Source of the DNA: Aphrophora alni
Lineage: Eukaryota; Arthropoda; Insecta; Hemiptera; Aphrophoridae
DNA: 64,000 nucleotides
Reading direction: 5' to 3'
Assembly: GCA_963513935.1 (NCBI GenBank)
Contig: OY740770.1
Coordinates: 92,086,301 to 92,150,300 of the forward strand
A model generated the notes under the pieces. It worked only from the letters and a program-made list of their open reading frames with translations, was not told the origin of the DNA and made no database searches. The position numbers and the translations under genes are program-made. Positions 59,046 to 64,000 of this stretch are shown one piece after another; position 1 is the first letter of the stretch; every line of letters starts with the position of its first letter.

Positions 59046-60370
59046 TTATAAAGGATTACAATGAGTGATACTTTACATTTTTTAGTTCAGATGAGTTGTG
59101 ACAAAATTGCTAATTGATTAGATGTAAACTGATATTTTAAAATAACCTTATAAACCAATTTTAATATATGTGTAAATTTCAATACCTACGTTCATAGTTG
59201 ATTTTCAGTTTCTGATTGATAAAAATGATTTGGTGATTTTGAGTAATTGTAATTAATACTTTTTTGTTTACGTTTTTGACAAGTGGGATAACTGCAATGC
59301 ATGGTGTGTACACATTTTATTAAATTTGGTTACATAAGAGTTTTCTTTGACTTTATCACAGGACGAATCTATTTAATTTATCAGTGCCTTTGATGTGGTT
59401 AACTCTCAACGTTTATGTAAATAGCTTAATAATTACACTACGCTAGAGCTAGAACTTGTAGGTTTATGAACGTTAGGAGTTTCTAATTAATACATTATAC
59501 AAACCGGCAACGTAATTTTACAGGGCAAAATATTGAAAATGCTAACAAGGAAATTGTAATACACATATTAATGTAAATACAATAACAATATCTATTTTAA
59601 TATGTGAGTTCCAAAGTATTTAAGAATGTAATTTGTGAGATGAGATATCTATTGTAAAAAGCTCCACAGAAGAAATTTTAATGAAAATTATGCAGATCAG
59701 GTTGACCTCGCAAAAATGCGAAAATTGGTGTAACGTTGTTCGATAAAATTGTTGTAAAATATAATGCCTATACACACAAAAAATGGACATAAAACTCAAA
59801 TAGAAGACCATTGTTATTCATATTTTTTTTTTCAAAATGAACCCATACGGCCGTGGTCCGTAGAATTTATTATTTTTAAACGAAAACGTCTATACCGGAT
59901 TATTGGGTCCAGCTAATTTATTTGTTTTCTTAGTTGGAGGTCCTTCAGAAAAATCTGATCAAAACCGTTATATTATCTGATTTTAATGAAAACTGGAATT
60001 GTGATCTTATGGCAGTTATACCCCATTTTTGTGGTTAATTGGTGTTTCGTTTTGTGTATGTGTACGTTTGAAAGTTTTTACACCGTTTATTATTTTATCC
60101 CTTAATATTCACCACTATCCCTTAATGTTGGAAAAATAACCATTCGCAGTCGATCAACCCTCTAACAACCTTAAAATATTGAAGTCATTCAGTGGTACTA
60201 AAATGGCACGACACAATCCCAGCGGACACACAGATATAATGAAACATATTATTAACGTCGACAACCGTATAATAAATATACCAAAATTTCATTCTAATGC
60301 AATAATTTAAAGTAATTATAATTGTGAATTAAAAGAACTGTTATTATTAAACAATTAAACAGGACCTTAT
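59046..60370. other. AT-rich non-coding stretch
   Basis: No gene supported; a small GC-raised patch, CCATACGGCCGTGGTCCG, is at about 59843. Confidence 0.5.
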
Positions 60371-60373
60371 ATA

Positions 60374-60697
60374 TTGAAGATAAGGATTAACAATTCCAAG
60401 CTGTATCTACACCTTTTTTCACATAGAATTCAGTTAAATGGCTTACTTTTCTATCAAATCATTCTTGACCACTTCTTGTTGTCTTACGACCCTGACGATT
60501 TCCGAGCATTTGAGTTCTATGGGTCTCTTTTTTATGTTCTTGTCTTCCTCCTTTTAAAGACTATGATGGCAGAGAGGTTTTTCGTCTTTAGACAACAAGG
60601 AAAAAAACAATTAAACGGAGTGAAACAATTAAAACTAGTCATTTTTTCCTTATTAGAAACTTTCTCATACAATTGGTTACAACTAGGGAATGTCTGA
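60374..60697 (+). CDS. Candidate exon or gene fragment, hydrophobic protein of unknown family
   Basis: An open plus-strand frame of 107 codons. From 60427 the base composition rises to roughly 40% GC, clearly above the surroundings. A good splice acceptor (pyrimidine-rich CACCTTTTTTCACATAG) ends at 60426. The frame then encodes LNGLLFYQIILDHFLLSY, an acidic break, and a probable membrane helix FYGSLFYVLVFLLLK, followed by ERFFVF and LKLVIFSLLETFSYNWLQL up to TGA at 60695-60697. A possible donor is GAGAG/GTTTTT at 60577, but reading through to the stop is equally likely. The layout weakly recalls membrane tails of processive glycosyltransferases or an insect chemoreceptor exon; neither is established. 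The ATG at 60374 is not trusted as a start. Confidence 0.35.
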   Translation: MKIRINNSKLYLHLFSHRIQLNGLLFYQIILDHFLLSYDPDDFRAFEFYGSLFYVLVFLLLKTMMAERFFVFRQQGKKQLNGVKQLKLVIFSLLETFSYNWLQLGNV

Positions 60698-63600
60698 AAT
60701 AACGTTCTGGTTATGAAAACAACATAATCTAGATAATGAAACGCTGACCAGTCTATTACTAAAACACCCGCTTTTTAGCCATTATAACATTAACATTGCC
60801 TGAATATTAGTTTAATTTTATATAATTTATTGCATTAACTACATTTTACTTAAACATATGGTAAAACTGATACGTTGATAAAAACTGTTGTTTGAACAGG
60901 TCTCCAGTACGGTAGTTGGTCCTACATGATACTCTAAAATTCATATTGTGCTGCATATATTTAATTATCAGATCAAAGTTACGAAACAAGTGAATGTACA
61001 TAAAAGACCACGTAAAATTCGAAACCTATCATATCAGGATATAAGTTGTTTTATTGTACAAACGTTGTTGATTGTAAACTGAACATAATCTTTGACCATA
61101 TTTTTGCAAATCTTTTATTCATCTAGCCTCCAACACATACTACATACTTCGGACTATTTTCATTAGTGGAAATTTGTCTACATCGTCTACATAAAAAGCA
61201 AACATTAAACTTGTTTATGATGATTGCGCTTCTGTATTAGTTGAAAGCTTAGTAATCATAATAAAAGTTGTGTTCAATTTTTTTTTCCTCAACTGATTTT
61301 TCCAGACAAACACCAATAACGAATTAGAGTTTGACGTCTCAAGAACCATAGATTTACAGAGCTGTTCAAGTTATATCTCAGGTCCTAAAACAAAACTGGA
61401 GAAAATTACTGTTTGTTTATATTAGCATACAAGCTACAGTGCATGTATTATTTTATAACGAGGGCTGAAAGTGGTACAGTCCAATATTCCTCTTTCACTA
61501 TTCAACGACAGCCATTTCGGCTATTCAGTCATTCTCAAGTACTGGGCAGGATGTATATTGCAGTGTATTCCATTGTTACACATTAATTAAAGCATCACTG
61601 TTCGGATACCATGACTGAACTGTTATAATGTACAGTGTATTCTGTGCATGCCTGTAAAGTGTTGTTTTAGTAATGTATAGTAAACTTTAACTGACAAAGG
61701 AATAGCCTAAATGGCAGTCTTTGAACGGTAAAAGAATAATATTGAAGACTGTAAGTCCAATTAATTATAATCAATATTTGGAATGGTGACAACAAAACGA
61801 TATAAGTTTGCGGGTATTGAAAATAGATCATTAATGTAATTTTTTTAGTAGTTGGATAAAGTGGGAATATATTATTTCGAAAATAAGTTTAGCTTTGTTA
61901 TTTGTAAACATGATATAACAATAAGTAGCATAGTATCCTGATTTTAGCGTTTGATTAAATCTATTGGTCTTACTCATATTATTAAAGTTTTAAATACAGT
62001 GCACTTTATGTCATGTATGTGTATAGGAAATTATTTTTTCTACAAACATATGAATTCATTTTAGTTATTTCTTATTTTTTAAAGTCTGGAATGTTTGTAG
62101 GTTGTTGAGCTTTAAGTTATTATAAACAACAAAGATACAGTTAACAAGGTAAAATTAGAAAAACATACATGTAGCCTTAAACATTATGTTAGTAAGCAAT
62201 AATAATGCTTTTAACCTAACTTTGTGTCAATTAATTATTATTCTCGGAGCTGAAATTAACGCTTAGTCTACAATTTGGTACAAAATTCGTGGAATTAAAT
62301 ATCGAGTTGTCGAATATAAGAAGAAACGTTTTACAGTAAAATAAAAACAGATATTCATTGTTTTTAATTGGCCATACTATAGGCTAATCAATTAAACCGT
62401 TTACTTTGAGCACATTCATTTCACTCACTCAGTGCACATGGCACTTAACTACACATGACACTTAAATTAATATTTATTATCTAACTTTAGGTCATTGGTA
62501 AATAACATGGGATGAAAATTAATTGTCATTTTAAGTGGGTTTCTTTCACTACAGTCTGATCGTAAGACATAGTAGTATGAAAAAAATTGTAGTTAAAGTT
62601 TTGTTACAGATGTTAAAATTTAACCATGATATTTCTCTTAGTTCTTCCTCGCACCTAGCAATCCTATTTTATATGTTATATATGATGCCTGTAGATCCAT
62701 AGTCTAGCTACCATTGTCAAATATCGAACTAGTTCTATTATAGTGTTGAGGTGACAGATATTGTTAGAATTTTTTTTTCTAAATCCAAACTTTGAGACTA
62801 ATTCAGCTTTATACGGTTTTGTCTCCCTACAAGATGAAGGAAGTTTAGTTATAAATTAATATTCAACAAGGAAAAAATATGAAGAAAAAAAAAGTACCAA
62901 TACTAATAAGCATGTAAAGTACAAAAAATACTATAAAACTCCATATACTCATAAAGTGATTGTTTATTTCAGTAATTTTAGACTTTAGATCAAAACTTAC
63001 AGGTCTTCCCATGAACAAAATTATGTTTCAAAACTTGTATAAGTCATTACGTTTCATTTGAAAATTAGACACTTTGAATTCCAAATGTGCTTTATAAGCT
63101 TTACATTTAATAATACGTTTTATAAAGAGGAGACACAAGCCTGCCCCTGCAACGGACAAATCGACAATTTACAGGCAGTGGTTTCATTTGTTGAATGAAA
63201 CTTGTTGGCAATATTCCAAACTGCACCCTTAAAACTTGGTGAGCATTTCTCTACTATCCGCCATCTATCTCACAATAATACCTTCTACATTCAATCTCAG
63301 CTTTCCAATACCACATTAAATACATTGAACTTATTAGGATGATAAATTTGTATTGCTTTGTTGGTTTAACTGTGTATTCAAAATTCAGCTGGGAATAAAA
63401 TAGAAGTGGTTTCCATAATGTTGTTACGTCTGGATGGCCAATTTGTATTTAGATTAAACTTAAAATTGCACGCCTAGAGCGTTTATTAATTACTTATATC
63501 TAATATTCAAATTAACGTGTCAAATAACTTTTAAATATGTAATTCTGTAGTAAATACTAATTGTGTATCTGCATATGGATAGTGTTTTTCATAAAAAACC

Positions 63601-64000
63601 ATGTACAGAGAAAAATTCGAAACCGGTACCCGAAACCTTTTATTTCTATTTCTTTTGATGATTTTTATAACGTGCATATTTAAAGAAATTATAAAGCTCA
63701 ATTAAGTTCACATTACGTTCCTTAAAGTGCAACATTTATTGGCAGAAATATCTGTAAATATATATGAAAAAAACACGTACTAAAATTCAACTTACAGTTT
63801 TTTTTTTGTTTTAAAATTAAAAATAGACCAACAAACTACACACTCAATGTGCGTATTAAATTGTGTCCAACTAATACAAGACCGAAATTTTGTCATGATT
63901 CTCTAATAGTGATTTTTTAAAAACACTTGATGATTTAGGTAACCAAGTTCAATCCAGACTTTAAATCACCCGAGAAAAAAACTTTTAAGGTGTATTTTTT
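60698..64000. other. AT-rich non-coding stretch to window end
   Basis: No further gene supported. A possible fourth, diverged GATG...CGAAA core lies at about 61505-61545 on the minus strand. A perfect 8-bp stem, GTTTCATT/AATGAAAC, is at 63180-63200 in a slightly GC-raised patch (63.12-63.30 kb) without a recognisable frame. Confidence 0.5.

Overview
This is a eukaryotic nuclear window, about 70% A+T, with almost no intact protein-coding sequence. It looks like intergenic or deep-intron DNA from an arthropod, probably an insect. The pointers are decayed hAT, mariner/Tc1-like and Jockey-like transposons of insect type, CCTAA (TTAGG-type telomere) pentamers inside a satellite, and the abundance of AT, GT and GA microsatellites. 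Hemiptera is a guess from the look of the repeats. No operons, rRNA genes, CRISPR arrays or complete host genes were found.

Layout. 0.1-1.4 kb: minus-strand remains of a hAT transposase. 3.2-8.6 kb: a 93-bp satellite of roughly 58 units; its right half is a recently amplified 929-bp (10-unit) higher-order repeat, and that is why long ORFs appear there on both strands. 8.6-31.9 kb: unannotated AT-rich DNA with a GA tract, AT microsatellites, a tRNA-derived sequence (20.6 kb), three small dispersed repeat families and an inverted-repeat element (28.6 kb). 31.97-34.99 kb: a nearly identical 1.51-kb direct tandem duplication whose unit has LTR-like ends. 35.2-35.7 kb: two mariner-type transposase tails in inverted orientation. 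38.8-39.4 kb: a broken minus-strand gene fragment with hemopexin-like repeats. 40.4 kb: a near-perfect palindrome. 41.0-41.2 kb: a 200-N assembly gap. 42.8-43.1 kb: a 34-bp minisatellite. 43.7-46.4 kb: two non-LTR retrotransposon remnants. 46.8-48.8 kb: a decayed mariner/Tc1-like element whose 3' end is tandemly multiplied. 51.2 kb: a long GT microsatellite. 57.2 kb: a second inverted-repeat element. 58.6-59.0 kb: a Jockey-type reverse transcriptase remnant. 60.4-60.7 kb: a GC-raised ORF with a good splice acceptor, the only candidate host exon.

The recognisable genes do not form a working system. They are independent transposon fossils, and every one that can be read carries stops, frameshifts or lost catalytic residues. 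The most unusual structures are the higher-order satellite with embedded telomere-like pentamers, the LTR-like tandem duplication, and a set of inverted-repeat elements sharing a GATG...CGAAAC core but having different arms at each locus. Assignments rest on reading translations by eye; no database search was possible.
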